NCBI GenBank assembly: GCA_947467605.1
Contig: CANIII010000012.1
Coordinates: 52,812 to 116,811, forward strand
Length of the DNA: 64,000 nt
Source: Acidobacteriota bacterium
GTDB taxonomy: Bacteria > Acidobacteriota > Vicinamibacteria > Vicinamibacterales > SCN-69-37
Direction: 5' to 3'
Under the pieces are notes generated by a model. The model did not search any database and was not told where the DNA came from. It saw only the letters and a program-made list of their open reading frames with translations. Made by a program: the position numbers and the translations under genes. Position 1 is the first letter of the stretch. Every line of letters begins with the position of its first letter. Positions 35,359-44,956 of the stretch are shown one piece after another.

Positions 35359-37305
35359 GTGCGCGCGCGCTGGGGCCTGTTTGTCTCGCTGATTGCCGGG
35401 TTCGTCGCTGGGCCCACCATGGGTGCATCGCCCGCGCAGCCACAGCCAGCCGCGCTCTCGCCCCGCAACGCCAACTACACCCTCACGGCACGTCTCGACC
35501 CGGCGACCCACACGATCGCGGGCACGGGACGCATCACCTGGCGCAACATCACGCAACACCCGACGTCGGAACTGCGCTTCCATCTGTATTGGAATGCCTG
35601 GCGCAACGACCAGTCCTCCTGGCTGCGAGAAACGCGCCTCGGCCGGCCCGGTCTCCTCGGACGTGCGCCCGAGGATCGCGGCTTCATCGATCTGACGACG
35701 CTCGCGCTCGCCACCGGCGAAAACCTGCTGCCCTCCGCCACGTTCATCGCACCCGATGACAACAACGCCGACGATCGCACAGTGTTGCGCGTGCCACTGG
35801 CGAAACCCGTCGCCCCCGGTGAATCGATCGATCTGGACATGGCCTGGACCTCGCAGGTGCCGCGCACGTATTCGCGCACCGGCGTCCTGGGCAACTACTA
35901 CTTCGTGGCGCAATGGTTCCCGAAACTCGGCGTGCTCGAAGACGCGGGCTGGAACTGTCATCAATTCCACGCCGCCACCGAGTTCTTCTCTGACTTCGGG
36001 ACCTACAACGTGACACTTCAGGTGCCATCCGGCTGGGTCGTCGGCGCTACGGGGCGAGAATTTCGGCCACATCGATTCGTTCAGGACGACGTCCATGACT
36101 TCGCGTGGACGACGAGCCCCGACTTCGTCGAACGCACGCAGACATTCCAGACACCGGGCCTGCCACCTGTGGAAATGCGGCTGCTACTGCAGCCCGAACA
36201 CAACAGCGACGATCAGGCCAAGCGGCACTTCACCGCCACCGCGATCGCTTTGAAGAACTACGGCACGTGGTTTGGGCCGTACCCGTACGGCCACATCACG
36301 ATCGTGGATCCGGCAACGGCTTTCAACTCGCGCGTACAAGGGGCGAGCACGGGCGGGATGGAATATCCAACGCTCTTCACCGCAGGCACTCGCTGGCGCA
36401 TCCCGATGCACGGCGAGCAGCCAGACGCCGTCACGATCCATGAAGCCGGCCATCAGTTCTGGTACGGCATCGTCGCCACCAACGAATTCGAGCACGCGTG
36501 GATGGACGAGGGCCTGAACACGTACTCGACCGCGCGCGCGATGGCGACCGAGCAGGAAGCGCTCGGCCCGTATGTCGTCGTGGAGCGCTACTTTGGCGGC
36601 TTCATTCCGTGGACGTTCAACGACGCCACCTGGACGCGTGAGATCACGGGCGACCGGCTCGACGCCTATCGCCTCGTCGCACGCAACGATCTGCAGTCGA
36701 CGCCGACATGGCAATACTGGCCCGGTTCGGCGAGTGCGATCACGTACAACAAAACGGCGCTGTGGTTGAACACGCTCGAGCGCATGCTCGGGTGGAAGAC
36801 GACGCAGCAGATTCTGGCGACACACTTCGCGCGCGGCGCCTTCAACCATCCAACGCCGGAGCAGTTCTTTGCGATTGCCAATGAAGTGAGCGGACAGGAC
36901 CTCACCTGGTTCTTCGACGCCGTGTACCGCAGCAACGCGGTTTTCGACTACGCCGTGGCCCAGGTCAGCCAGACCAAGACCGCTGCCGGCTTCGATGGCG
37001 TCGTCGCCGTGCGTCGCCTCGGCGACGGGGTCTTCCCGGTGGACGTGAAAGTGACGTTCGCCGATGCGTCCACGGTGCTCGAGCATTGGGACGGCAAAGC
37101 GGCGTGGCGCACATTCACCTACGCGAAGCCGGTGCGGATCACGAAAGTGGAAGTCGATCCGGAGCACGTGCTGCTCCTCGACGTGAAGATGACGAACAAT
37201 TCCTGGACCGCCAGCCCGCAGACCGGTTGGGCCATTGAGCGCTGGATGCTCCGTTGGACGACGTGGGCGGAAGAGGTGCTGTTGAGCTATGCCTTCTTCA
37301 GTTGA
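35359..37305 (+). CDS. M1-family zinc metallopeptidase, exported
   Basis: A 648-residue aminopeptidase-like gluzincin. It has a signal peptide (about residues 1-23), a beta-saddle N-terminal domain (NYTLTARLDPATHTIAGTG), the exopeptidase-like GGMEYP (342-347), the zinc site HEAGH (361-365) and Glu384 (HExxH-x18-E), and an alpha-helical C-terminal domain. It would trim peptides in the periplasm. GTG start supported by an extended -10 box seven bases upstream. It overlaps the next gene by 17 bases. Confidence 0.92.
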   Translation: MRARWGLFVSLIAGFVAGPTMGASPAQPQPAALSPRNANYTLTARLDPATHTIAGTGRITWRNITQHPTSELRFHLYWNAWRNDQSSWLRETRLGRPGLLGRAPEDRGFIDLTTLALATGENLLPSATFIAPDDNNADDRTVLRVPLAKPVAPGESIDLDMAWTSQVPRTYSRTGVLGNYYFVAQWFPKLGVLEDAGWNCHQFHAATEFFSDFGTYNVTLQVPSGWVVGATGREFRPHRFVQDDVHDFAWTTSPDFVERTQTFQTPGLPPVEMRLLLQPEHNSDDQAKRHFTATAIALKNYGTWFGPYPYGHITIVDPATAFNSRVQGASTGGMEYPTLFTAGTRWRIPMHGEQPDAVTIHEAGHQFWYGIVATNEFEHAWMDEGLNTYSTARAMATEQEALGPYVVVERYFGGFIPWTFNDATWTREITGDRLDAYRLVARNDLQSTPTWQYWPGSASAITYNKTALWLNTLERMLGWKTTQQILATHFARGAFNHPTPEQFFAIANEVSGQDLTWFFDAVYRSNAVFDYAVAQVSQTKTAAGFDGVVAVRRLGDGVFPVDVKVTFADASTVLEHWDGKAAWRTFTYAKPVRITKVEVDPEHVLLLDVKMTNNSWTASPQTGWAIERWMLRWTTWAEEVLLSYAFFS

Positions 37306-38341
37306 GCCGACGTTGCCGGTCGCGCGCGTGAAGACACCCGTCCTGGCCGCCTACCTCGAAGGCTGGCGACGAGTAATCGGCGCGCCAGTACTCGCGCTCT
37401 CGCTGTTGCTGACGACGTTCGCGACAGCGTTGCCGCTCGGTGCCGCACTCGGTGCGATGATCGGCGAGCACCTCGGCTCGAGCGTGCTGGCCGAGAAACC
37501 CGCGTGGAATTGGCACGAGGGCTGGGCTGCAGAGTTCGCCGCGCAGGCGCAGGGTATTGGCCGCACGTTCACGCATGAGATTGTTGGCTTCGGCGGCACG
37601 CTCAAGATTCTCAGCGACATCGCCGATCGTCAGTCGCTGAACCCCACGCTGATAGCCGCCGCGGTCTTCTACGGCGTGTTGTGGATCTTTCTGACCGGCG
37701 GCATCGTCGATCGGCTCGCCCGCGGCCGCGCGGTGCGCACCGCGGGCTTCTTCTCGGCGTGCGGCGCCTACGTGGGGCGGCTGCTCCGCTTGAGCATCGT
37801 GATGCTCGCGGCGTACTGGATGCTGTTCCGATACCTGCATCCGTTCCTGCTTGATCACATCTACAACCACTACACGCGGAACATGACGGTGGAGCTTGAC
37901 GGCATGCTCATCCGCATCGCGCTGTACATCGCCTTTGCCGCCGTTCTCTTCGTCGTGAACCTGATTTTCGACTTCGCCAAGGTCCGCATGGTCGTTGAAG
38001 ATCGCCGCAGCGTCATCAGCGCACTCGGCGCCTCCATGCGCTTCCTCCGTCGTCGTCCGCTGCGCGCCTTCGGTTTGTACCTCCTGAACGGCATCGGCTT
38101 CCTGATGGTGCTACGCCTGTGGCTGGAGGCCTCGCCGCAAGCCTGGGATTCGATGAGTTGGGCGTTCCTCGTCACGCAGCTGTATCTCCTCGCGCGCATT
38201 GCGCTGCGTTTGGTCTTCATCGCATCAGAAACGGTCTTCTTCCAGGGCGAACTCGCCCACGCCGGCTACACTGCGCGCCCGCCCCACGTCTGGCCCAACT
38301 CACCGGCCATAGAAGCCATCCACAACCTGACAAACACATAG
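37289..38341 (+). CDS. multi-pass membrane protein of unknown function
   Basis: A 350-residue protein with about six hydrophobic helices (for example APVLALSLLLTTFATALPLG, LIAAAVFYGVLWIFLTGGIV, LYIAFAAVLFVVNLIFDFAK). There is a conserved-looking cytoplasmic stretch DFAKVRMVVEDRRSVISALG near the middle helices that resembles the DUF975/glycerophosphoryl-diester-diesterase-membrane type (GPDPase_memb). It overlaps the M1 peptidase by 17 bases and is probably co-translated with it. No catalytic residues are evident. Confidence 0.7.
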   Translation: MPSSVEPTLPVARVKTPVLAAYLEGWRRVIGAPVLALSLLLTTFATALPLGAALGAMIGEHLGSSVLAEKPAWNWHEGWAAEFAAQAQGIGRTFTHEIVGFGGTLKILSDIADRQSLNPTLIAAAVFYGVLWIFLTGGIVDRLARGRAVRTAGFFSACGAYVGRLLRLSIVMLAAYWMLFRYLHPFLLDHIYNHYTRNMTVELDGMLIRIALYIAFAAVLFVVNLIFDFAKVRMVVEDRRSVISALGASMRFLRRRPLRAFGLYLLNGIGFLMVLRLWLEASPQAWDSMSWAFLVTQLYLLARIALRLVFIASETVFFQGELAHAGYTARPPHVWPNSPAIEAIHNLTNT

Positions 38342-38378
38342 ACGGGTGTAGGCGGCGGGCTACGTATAAAATATTTCC

Positions 38379-39134
38379 ATGACGCGTGCAGAGAAGATTT
38401 CGTCCTGGTTAAAGGAGCGCGCGGCGGCGGCCGGCGCGAATGGATTTGTGTTTGGGTTGAGCGGCGGGATTGATTCGGCTGTGGTCGCTCGGCTGTGTCA
38501 GATGGCGACGCCGGAACATGTGTTGGGCGTGCTGATGCCGTGTTACAGCCAGCCGCAGGATGAAGCCGACGCGCGCCTTGTGGCTGACGCGTTTTCGATT
38601 CCCACTGTTCGCGTGGACCTGTCGAGCACCTTCGATGCGCTCGGCGGCACGCTCGATGACGCGCTCAAGGCCGAGCAGCCGAAGCTGGCCGTCAATGTCG
38701 TCGACATCAAGCAGCGGCTTCCGCGCGCGAATATCAAGCCGCGACTGCGCATGACGTCGCTGTACTACGTCGCCAACGCCATGAACTACGTGGTGGCCGG
38801 CACGGGCAATCGGAGCGAGATCACACTCGGCTATTACACGAAATACGGCGACGGCGGCGTCGACGTGCTGCCGATCGGCGCATTGCTCAAGAGCGAAGTT
38901 CGCGCACTGGCCCGCGAGATCGGCGTCCCCGAGCCCGTCATTACCAAACCACCGACCGCGGGCCTCTGGCCCGGTCAGACTGACGAAGCCGAGATGGGCT
39001 TCAGCTACGAAATGCTGGAGACCTATCTCAGCCAAGGTGCGTCGGCGGTGCCCGCTGATGTCGCGGCACGAATCGAGCAACTCAATCGCGTGTCTGACCA
39101 CAAACGCGCGCTGCCGCCGATAGCGCCGGTCTAA
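38379..39134 (+). CDS. nadE: ammonia-dependent NAD+ synthetase
   Basis: Final step of NAD synthesis: amidation of nicotinate adenine dinucleotide. At 251 residues it lacks the glutaminase domain, so it uses free ammonia. The ATP-pyrophosphatase loop SGGIDS is at 28-33. Further family blocks are YYVANAMNYVVAGTGNRSE and TKYGDGGVDVLPIG, and TKPPTAGLWPGQTDE near the end. TAAAAT ends six bases before the ATG, giving a leaderless message. Confidence 0.95.
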   Translation: MTRAEKISSWLKERAAAAGANGFVFGLSGGIDSAVVARLCQMATPEHVLGVLMPCYSQPQDEADARLVADAFSIPTVRVDLSSTFDALGGTLDDALKAEQPKLAVNVVDIKQRLPRANIKPRLRMTSLYYVANAMNYVVAGTGNRSEITLGYYTKYGDGGVDVLPIGALLKSEVRALAREIGVPEPVITKPPTAGLWPGQTDEAEMGFSYEMLETYLSQGASAVPADVAARIEQLNRVSDHKRALPPIAPV

Positions 39135-39135
39135 G

Positions 39136-39594
39136 ATGGAAACCATGACAAAGAAAACATTGATACTTGGCGCGGCGGCGTTCGCATTGCTGTTGCCACT
39201 GGGCAGCCGCCTCTCGGCGAAGACGCCGGACATCTGGAACTGCGATTTCACTGGCACGTGGACTGAAGACGGCAAGAACATGGGCCCCTTCACGTGGAAG
39301 ATCAAGTGGGACGGCGAGGACGACAAGTGGAAAGTGACCGGCACGTCGAAGGACGATCTCGGCACGGCGACAACGACGGGCACCTGCGGAGCGAAGAACT
39401 GCTCGTTCAAGCAGACCTACACATCAGGCGAACTCAAGAACAGCATCTACTACTGGTCTGGTACCTACATCGACGCAGACGGCAAGACAGAGGACACGCT
39501 GATCGAGACGTTCAAGGGCACATGGGGCGACGCCCCGGCTGACCGAAAGAACGGCGGGAACTGGCAGGCGAAGGCGGTTTGTAAGGCGGGCTAA
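39136..39594 (+). CDS. small secreted protein, function unknown
   Basis: A 152-residue protein with a signal peptide (MTKKTLILGAAAFALLLPL), cleaved near LSAK. The mature part is rich in Trp, Gly and beta strands (FTGTWTEDGKNMGPFTWKIK), with a repeated pattern GTW...K that suggests a small beta-barrel or lipocalin-like fold. Four cysteines could form two disulfides. A second ATG at 39145 gives a cleaner signal peptide and is an equally good start. It follows nadE by one base and is followed by a hairpin. Confidence 0.65.
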   Translation: METMTKKTLILGAAAFALLLPLGSRLSAKTPDIWNCDFTGTWTEDGKNMGPFTWKIKWDGEDDKWKVTGTSKDDLGTATTTGTCGAKNCSFKQTYTSGELKNSIYYWSGTYIDADGKTEDTLIETFKGTWGDAPADRKNGGNWQAKAVCKAG

Positions 39595-39615
39595 TAATCC
39601 GATGGACGAGCAGCG

Positions 39616-39655
39616 ACGGGAGGCGATCCGATTGGGTCGCCTCCCGTTTGCTGTC
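39616..39655 (+). terminator. probable terminator downstream of the nadE pair
   Basis: An 11-bp perfect stem (39616-39626 with 39637-39647, ten-base loop), GC-rich, then TTGCTGTCTC. The T-run is weak. It sits between two converging genes. Confidence 0.55.
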
Positions 39656-39660
39656 TCTGG

Positions 39661-42591
39661 CTATTTGTTAATTCCCACCGCGCCATGGCTGCGGCGTGGC
39701 TCGGCACCCGCTTCAACGGTGCCTTTCGCGGCATTGACGATGACGACCGACGCATAGCCCTGTCGCACTTCGCCTTTGCGGCCAATCTTCTGGAACGCGT
39801 GGCCGCGCGCTTCGAGGTCCGCGAGGATTGAGCGCGCGATTCGATCCTCGATCTGCGTGCGGGCCTTGCCGTCCGGGCCGCTGCCGATCATGATGCGCGG
39901 CGCTTCGATCGCATGTTGCGCGTCCATGTGTCCATCGATGACGTTCGAGATGATGTTGTAGACCGACGCCGGAATCCACGCGTTGCCGGCGCAGCCGACG
40001 GCCATCTTCGGTGCGAATCCTGGAATGCCGTACGCCCCGCCATCCACCGGCACCGGCGCAAAGAGCATCGTCGGCACGCTCGTCGATGACGAACGCATCA
40101 ACGGCAACATGGCGCCGTACCCGGTGCCGCCGCGACCACCGCGGAAGTGATCGTTGTAGAGAAAGCCGAGACCCTTCGAGACGTAGTAGTTGCCGCCCCA
40201 GGTCGAGAGCGTCTGCGTGAACACGATCATGTTGCCGTCGGCGTCCGCGAGTGCGAACGACGTTGTGCCCGTGCCGATCCGCGACTCCGGTTCGACCAGA
40301 CCAGACTGATTGAGCGATGGAGCGGGAGCACCAAGGCCTCTGCCCCCGCCGGCCGAGACCCACACCTTGCTCTTGTCGAGCAACTTGAAACGATCGAGCG
40401 CGTGGCCAGGTTCGAGATGATTGCCGTAGTCGATCGGCCACCGATCCGGATCCGCGATGCGCGTGCCGGCGTCCTTCACGCGCCACGACTCGATCAGGTA
40501 GTGCAGCAGATCCGCGTCGGTGGCATAGGTTGCGCCCGGCTTGGGCGTGTAGTTATTCAGAATCTGCAGCTTCTCGATCATGTCCGCGCCGTTGCTCACT
40601 GGCGGCGGCGCAGAAAACACGAGGTGTCCGCGATACGTGCCCGACACGGGCTTGCGCTCGACCGCGCGGTACTGCGCCAGGTCTTCAGCGGTGATGATGC
40701 CGCCGTTGGCGGCGAGGTCGTCGACGATGCGCTTGGCGATGGAACCGCGATAGAACGACTGCGCGCCTTCCTTCGCGAGCGTGCGCAGCGTCTCCGCATA
40801 GTCCTTGTTCGTGAACCGATCGCCGGCCTTCGGCACCTTGCCACCCGGCATGAACACCTTCATCGACTCGGGATACTTCGAAAACTGCGAGCGCCCCTCC
40901 GCGATCGTCGTCGGCAGCGCTTCATCCAGGATGAAGCCCTCATCGGCAATCTTGATCGCCGGCGCCATGATGTCGGCCCAGCTCACCTTCTTCGAGCCGT
41001 ACTTCGAGTAGAGCAAGTCCATGCCGGCGACGATGCCGGGGATGTTGGTCACACTCGGCCCATCGGGCGCGGTCCGCGTGCCGTTCGCGTTGAAGATCTT
41101 CGCGTTGTCGCCCGTCGCGTGCCCAGGCGTCATGTCCTTGAAGTCGATCGCGATCGGCTCAGACATGCCCTTCATGAAGAGCAGCGCCATGCCGTCGCCG
41201 CCGATGCTCGACGCATCCGGTTCGGTCACGCCGAGGGCGAAGTCGACGGCAATCGCCGCGTCAACGATGTTGCCGCCCTTGCGAAGAATCTCCGCACCGG
41301 CTTCAGACGCGAGCGGATTCCCTGACGTGACGACGGCACGCGTGGCTTCGGCACCGAGCTTGATCAGCGGCTGCTCAGCCACGAGCTGATCGATCACATC
41401 CTCCGCGGCCTTCGCGTCTTTGGCCGACGCCGCGGCACCGCGATACTTCGTACGCAGAGCATCCCATGCCGTCGAGGATGTGCCGTTCGAGTAGTACAGC
41501 GACTTCAACGATGTCCACACACGATCGAATGCCGCGCCAAACTGCGTGGCTAATGCGGCCGCTGAGGTCGACACCGTCGACGCATTCGCATCTACGGGCC
41601 GCGGCGCGGCCACGCGCCACAACGTGTAGTCCTTCGCATCCGCAAACAACATCGGCACGTCGTCATCATTGCGACGCGGATCGCCGTTGTAGCCGGGATC
41701 GGTTGGCGTCAGCGTGGCGATCACGAGTTGCTCACCATCCGGAGACCATGCCGGGATGCCGCCGTGTTTGGACGCGAGCACCGGCGCGTCGGCAGGATCG
41801 TTTTGTGCGCCACCCCCGCGACCGCCGCGGCCGGCGCCGCCCGGCGCCGGTGCCGCCGCCCCAGTCGGCACTTGAATCGCCCACACGGCCGCTTGCGCGC
41901 CGAGCCCAGCGGAGTACGCGATGCGTTTGCTGTCGGGCGACCACGTCGGCGCGCTCTCAGCGCCGACCGTCTTCGTCACACGAATCGTTCGGGGCTTGGC
42001 ATCTGCCGCGGGCGCAAGCTCGCGGACCCAGATGTCTGTCTCGTCCATGTCAGAATCCCGCGTTGAGACGAACGCCACCCACTTGCCATCGGGCGACACA
42101 CGCGGCTGCCACTCTGAGGCGTCGTCATTCGTGATCTTGGCGGTGGTCGCGTTGCGGTAGATCTGCCACGCGCCTCTGGGGGCGCGGTGGGCGTAGACAA
42201 TGTGCCCGTTTTTTTCGAACGATGGCCAGCGCTCATCACCGGGATCGCTGGTGATCTTGGTCGCGGCGCCGCCACCGGCGGCAACCGTCCAGATGTCGAA
42301 CTGGCCGTTGCTCTCGGCCGCAAACGCGATCGTTTTGCCGTCAGGCGAAAACGCCGCGTCGCGTTCGCTCGTGAACGACGTGGCCGTCATCGAGATGCGC
42401 TTCTGATCCTTACCGTCTGGCGTCATCGTCCACAGCTGATCGAACCAGGTGACGACGAGGCGTTTGCCGTCGGGGGACCACGATGCTTCCCGCACACCGG
42501 GCGCGAGCGACTGGGCGTGAAGAAAGGCTCCGGCAGAGAGCGATGCCACGCCAAGAACGAACACCGCGAACGTTACGACGCGACGAGACAT
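39661..42591 (-). CDS. TolB-like propeller fused to gamma-glutamyltransferase, exported
   Basis: A 976-residue secreted fusion. Signal peptide, then about six propeller blades (residues about 30-340; WSPDGKRL, FSPDGKTIAFAAE, SPDGKWVAF), then a short stretch like the start of a tricorn core (FDRVWTSLKSLYYSNG, about 354-405). A gamma-glutamyltransferase follows (about 412-976). The catalytic Thr is T776 in GTTSFALADADGN. The usual TTH has TTS here, and the substrate-carboxylate block R-E-x-A-P is FKDMTP, so activity may differ. GGAG five bases before the ATG supports the start. A Gly/Arg-rich linker lies at 250-262. Confidence 0.85.
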   Translation of the reverse strand: MSRRVVTFAVFVLGVASLSAGAFLHAQSLAPGVREASWSPDGKRLVVTWFDQLWTMTPDGKDQKRISMTATSFTSERDAAFSPDGKTIAFAAESNGQFDIWTVAAGGGAATKITSDPGDERWPSFEKNGHIVYAHRAPRGAWQIYRNATTAKITNDDASEWQPRVSPDGKWVAFVSTRDSDMDETDIWVRELAPAADAKPRTIRVTKTVGAESAPTWSPDSKRIAYSAGLGAQAAVWAIQVPTGAAAPAPGGAGRGGRGGGAQNDPADAPVLASKHGGIPAWSPDGEQLVIATLTPTDPGYNGDPRRNDDDVPMLFADAKDYTLWRVAAPRPVDANASTVSTSAAALATQFGAAFDRVWTSLKSLYYSNGTSSTAWDALRTKYRGAAASAKDAKAAEDVIDQLVAEQPLIKLGAEATRAVVTSGNPLASEAGAEILRKGGNIVDAAIAVDFALGVTEPDASSIGGDGMALLFMKGMSEPIAIDFKDMTPGHATGDNAKIFNANGTRTAPDGPSVTNIPGIVAGMDLLYSKYGSKKVSWADIMAPAIKIADEGFILDEALPTTIAEGRSQFSKYPESMKVFMPGGKVPKAGDRFTNKDYAETLRTLAKEGAQSFYRGSIAKRIVDDLAANGGIITAEDLAQYRAVERKPVSGTYRGHLVFSAPPPVSNGADMIEKLQILNNYTPKPGATYATDADLLHYLIESWRVKDAGTRIADPDRWPIDYGNHLEPGHALDRFKLLDKSKVWVSAGGGRGLGAPAPSLNQSGLVEPESRIGTGTTSFALADADGNMIVFTQTLSTWGGNYYVSKGLGFLYNDHFRGGRGGTGYGAMLPLMRSSSTSVPTMLFAPVPVDGGAYGIPGFAPKMAVGCAGNAWIPASVYNIISNVIDGHMDAQHAIEAPRIMIGSGPDGKARTQIEDRIARSILADLEARGHAFQKIGRKGEVRQGYASVVIVNAAKGTVEAGAEPRRSHGAVGINK

Positions 42592-42609
42592 CAGGACTCC
42601 TAGGACAGC

Positions 42610-42654
42610 AAATAAAGCCGGGAGTTAATTGGCAATTAACTCCCGGCTTTATTT
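42610..42654. terminator. long perfect hairpin, bidirectional terminator
   Basis: A perfect 21-bp inverted repeat (42610-42630 with 42634-42654) with the three-base loop GGC. The outer part is AAATAAA/TTTATTT and the inner part GCCGGGAG. On the minus strand it includes the stop codon of the upstream transketolase-like gene and ends in TTTATTT. Confidence 0.8.
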
Positions 42655-44935
42655 AGGGGTTGTTGCGCACGATCGCGTCGGTCAGCGCCTCAGCCGTCAT
42701 GCCGAAGTGCTTCCAGACGGCGATAAAGTGTTCAGACGGCGCGACCTGCGGATTGCCGAGGCCGTAGTGTTCGAGCGCCACGCGACTCCCGAGGTGCCCG
42801 GCGGCCAGCGCCGCGAAACCGCGCAGGCCCGCATTGCCCGTGCCGATCAGACCGTCTTCGATGGTGAGCACTGCGCTGTATTTCGACGCGATGCTGTCCA
42901 TGAAGTCATCGGCCAGCGGAAAGCCGTTGATCACGTACGCATCTGCAGCCACGCCCTTCGCCATCGCCGCATCGATCGCTTCACCGGCCAGGTACGCCGG
43001 CGCACCAACCGCAAGAATTGCGACCTTCGCGCCGGGGTTCGTGCGGTACGCGGTGGCTGATGTCCACGGATCGGTCGCCAACCAGAGCGGATCCTTCGAT
43101 CCCTGCTTGGTCAGCACCGGGATATTGTCGCGCGGGATCGCGACGATATGTCCGCCGTAGTGCGCTGCGGCATCACGGACCGCGATGAACGCGGAGCGCG
43201 CATCGGACGGCGCGTAGAAGCGGTGCAGAAACGGAATGTACCCAAGCCCGAGGTTGATCCAGTCGAAGCTCCAGCCCGAGAAGTGATCGCGGCCCGTGCA
43301 GGCACCGACGTGCGCCAGATGCATCGTGGCGTTGAGTCCTTCGTTCGGCCCCGTCAGGTTGCGCTGGTAGCGCCAGAATTCGAAGCCCTCGCGCGCGATA
43401 CCTTCCATGAAGGCCGCGAACGTCGAGACGACATTGAACTGTGGTCCGGCGCCGGTGAAGGCGAGGCCATTGGTGACGAGCGTCGCGACCTGCTCTTCGA
43501 TGCTCAGTTCGAAATGGTGATTCTTCGGGATCAGCGCGACGGCCTTGCCGAGCTTGGTCGATGGATCGAGGTCGCACGACACGACGAACATCTTGTCGGC
43601 ATGAGCCTTGGCGACCGCGGCGTACGCGGCTTCCGAGCCCGCGCGCGCAGACACCCACCTGTCGGTGCCCGGCAGCACAATGCCTGCGACATCGGCATCG
43701 CTCAACAGCAGATTCGGTGAGCCCTTCGCCGGACGCGCGGTCGTCACAACAATCCGTGGCGGTGCGGAACGCAGCGCCGCCAGCGCCGTGGCTTCGTCGG
43801 CCGTGAGTTGCATCATCGGATGCGCGAGCACCGGCGCTTCTTCGCGGCCTTTCATGCCGCCATCGTGATGCGCTTCGCCACCGGCGAGCCCGTTCACGTA
43901 GAAGAAGCACTCGATCATCGAATGCACGTCGCGGTAGCTCATCTGCACGCCGGGGATCCACGCCTCGGTGTCCATCGAGACGTTGTGATCCTTCGCGAAG
44001 TACGCGACATCGGCCGTGATGCCGTGCATCTCGCCAAACGTCGTGAGCGTGACTTTCTGTGACGGAGTCGAGCGATAGCCGACCGGGAAGATCAGGCTCG
44101 GTTTGCCTTCGCGGCCCAGGCGGAACGCATCGGCATAGGCCTGAAAGAGCGCCGGGCGGTCATGCAGCGACGGCACTTCGAGCACTTCGATGCCGAGGCT
44201 CTGCACGACCGGTCGTGGATCGCGATTGAGCACATGCGCCGTCGTGCCCGACAACTGAATGCCGTTGCGATGCATGACAAACGTAATCGGCGCGCCGTGC
44301 AGGCTCGCCGCGAGAAACCCGTTGAGCGCCTGACCTGAGACCCAGCCGGCGTCGCCCGTGTGACAAACCACCATCGAGCGATCGCCCTTGGTGGCCTTGA
44401 GGCCGAGTGCCTGCCCCGTGCCGACCGGCACCATCACGCCGAGTCGTCCGGAGCTCAGCTGTGTGCCACCAGGCACCCACGACACGTGGCCGGCGATGTC
44501 GAGACTTCGACGGAACGCATCGATCACGCGCGACTCGTCGAGGAACCCGAAGGCCGAGAGCGCGCCGTAGTACCCGATGCTCGTATGTCCGTGCTCGATC
44601 GTGAAATGGCGGCTGTCGTAGTCGACGCTCGCGAGCGTCATCACGAGCGCTGGAATCAGATCGAGTCCGCCGCCGAGATGATCGATATCGCCTGCGCGCG
44701 CCAGCGATGCCGCGGCTTTGATCGCAATCGCGGCGGCCGTCTTCTCGATGGCCGCCAATCGAGTCGCGTCACCCTCGGACAGCCCACTGGACGCGTTGCT
44801 GGCACCGGGATCAAGCAGGAACGGCAACACGCGCGATTCAAAGCGCGCGCCCAATGTCGGCGACGCCTGAATCAGTGCGGCATTCCGTTGTTCCTGGGCA
44901 GCATCGGAGGTCTTCTGATGAGTCAAAGCCGTCAC
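42653..44935 (-). CDS. divergent transketolase-like enzyme
   Basis: A 760-residue thiamine-diphosphate enzyme of the transketolase superfamily. The N-terminal part carries GHTSIGYYGALSAF and the ThDP/Mg motif GDAG...N (HTGDAGWVSGQALNGFLAAS, then MHRNG). The central and C-terminal parts show pyrimidine-domain and transketolase-C features (GSKDPLWLATDPW, LTIEDGLIGTGNAGLRG). Many canonical transketolase residues differ, so the true substrate is doubtful. GTG start at 44935, with TAAACT directly before it; a TTG nine bases downstream is another candidate. It ends in the long hairpin. Confidence 0.82.
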   Translation of the reverse strand: MTALTHQKTSDAAQEQRNAALIQASPTLGARFESRVLPFLLDPGASNASSGLSEGDATRLAAIEKTAAAIAIKAAASLARAGDIDHLGGGLDLIPALVMTLASVDYDSRHFTIEHGHTSIGYYGALSAFGFLDESRVIDAFRRSLDIAGHVSWVPGGTQLSSGRLGVMVPVGTGQALGLKATKGDRSMVVCHTGDAGWVSGQALNGFLAASLHGAPITFVMHRNGIQLSGTTAHVLNRDPRPVVQSLGIEVLEVPSLHDRPALFQAYADAFRLGREGKPSLIFPVGYRSTPSQKVTLTTFGEMHGITADVAYFAKDHNVSMDTEAWIPGVQMSYRDVHSMIECFFYVNGLAGGEAHHDGGMKGREEAPVLAHPMMQLTADEATALAALRSAPPRIVVTTARPAKGSPNLLLSDADVAGIVLPGTDRWVSARAGSEAAYAAVAKAHADKMFVVSCDLDPSTKLGKAVALIPKNHHFELSIEEQVATLVTNGLAFTGAGPQFNVVSTFAAFMEGIAREGFEFWRYQRNLTGPNEGLNATMHLAHVGACTGRDHFSGWSFDWINLGLGYIPFLHRFYAPSDARSAFIAVRDAAAHYGGHIVAIPRDNIPVLTKQGSKDPLWLATDPWTSATAYRTNPGAKVAILAVGAPAYLAGEAIDAAMAKGVAADAYVINGFPLADDFMDSIASKYSAVLTIEDGLIGTGNAGLRGFAALAAGHLGSRVALEHYGLGNPQVAPSEHFIAVWKHFGMTAEALTDAIVRNNP

Positions 44936-44956
44936 AGTTTAGCAAAAGGTGAAAAG

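Noticed and set aside
41800..41870. Gly/Arg repeat-rich stretch considered as a repeat element
   Set aside because: It is a low-complexity linker inside the propeller-GGT protein, in frame and not repeated elsewhere.
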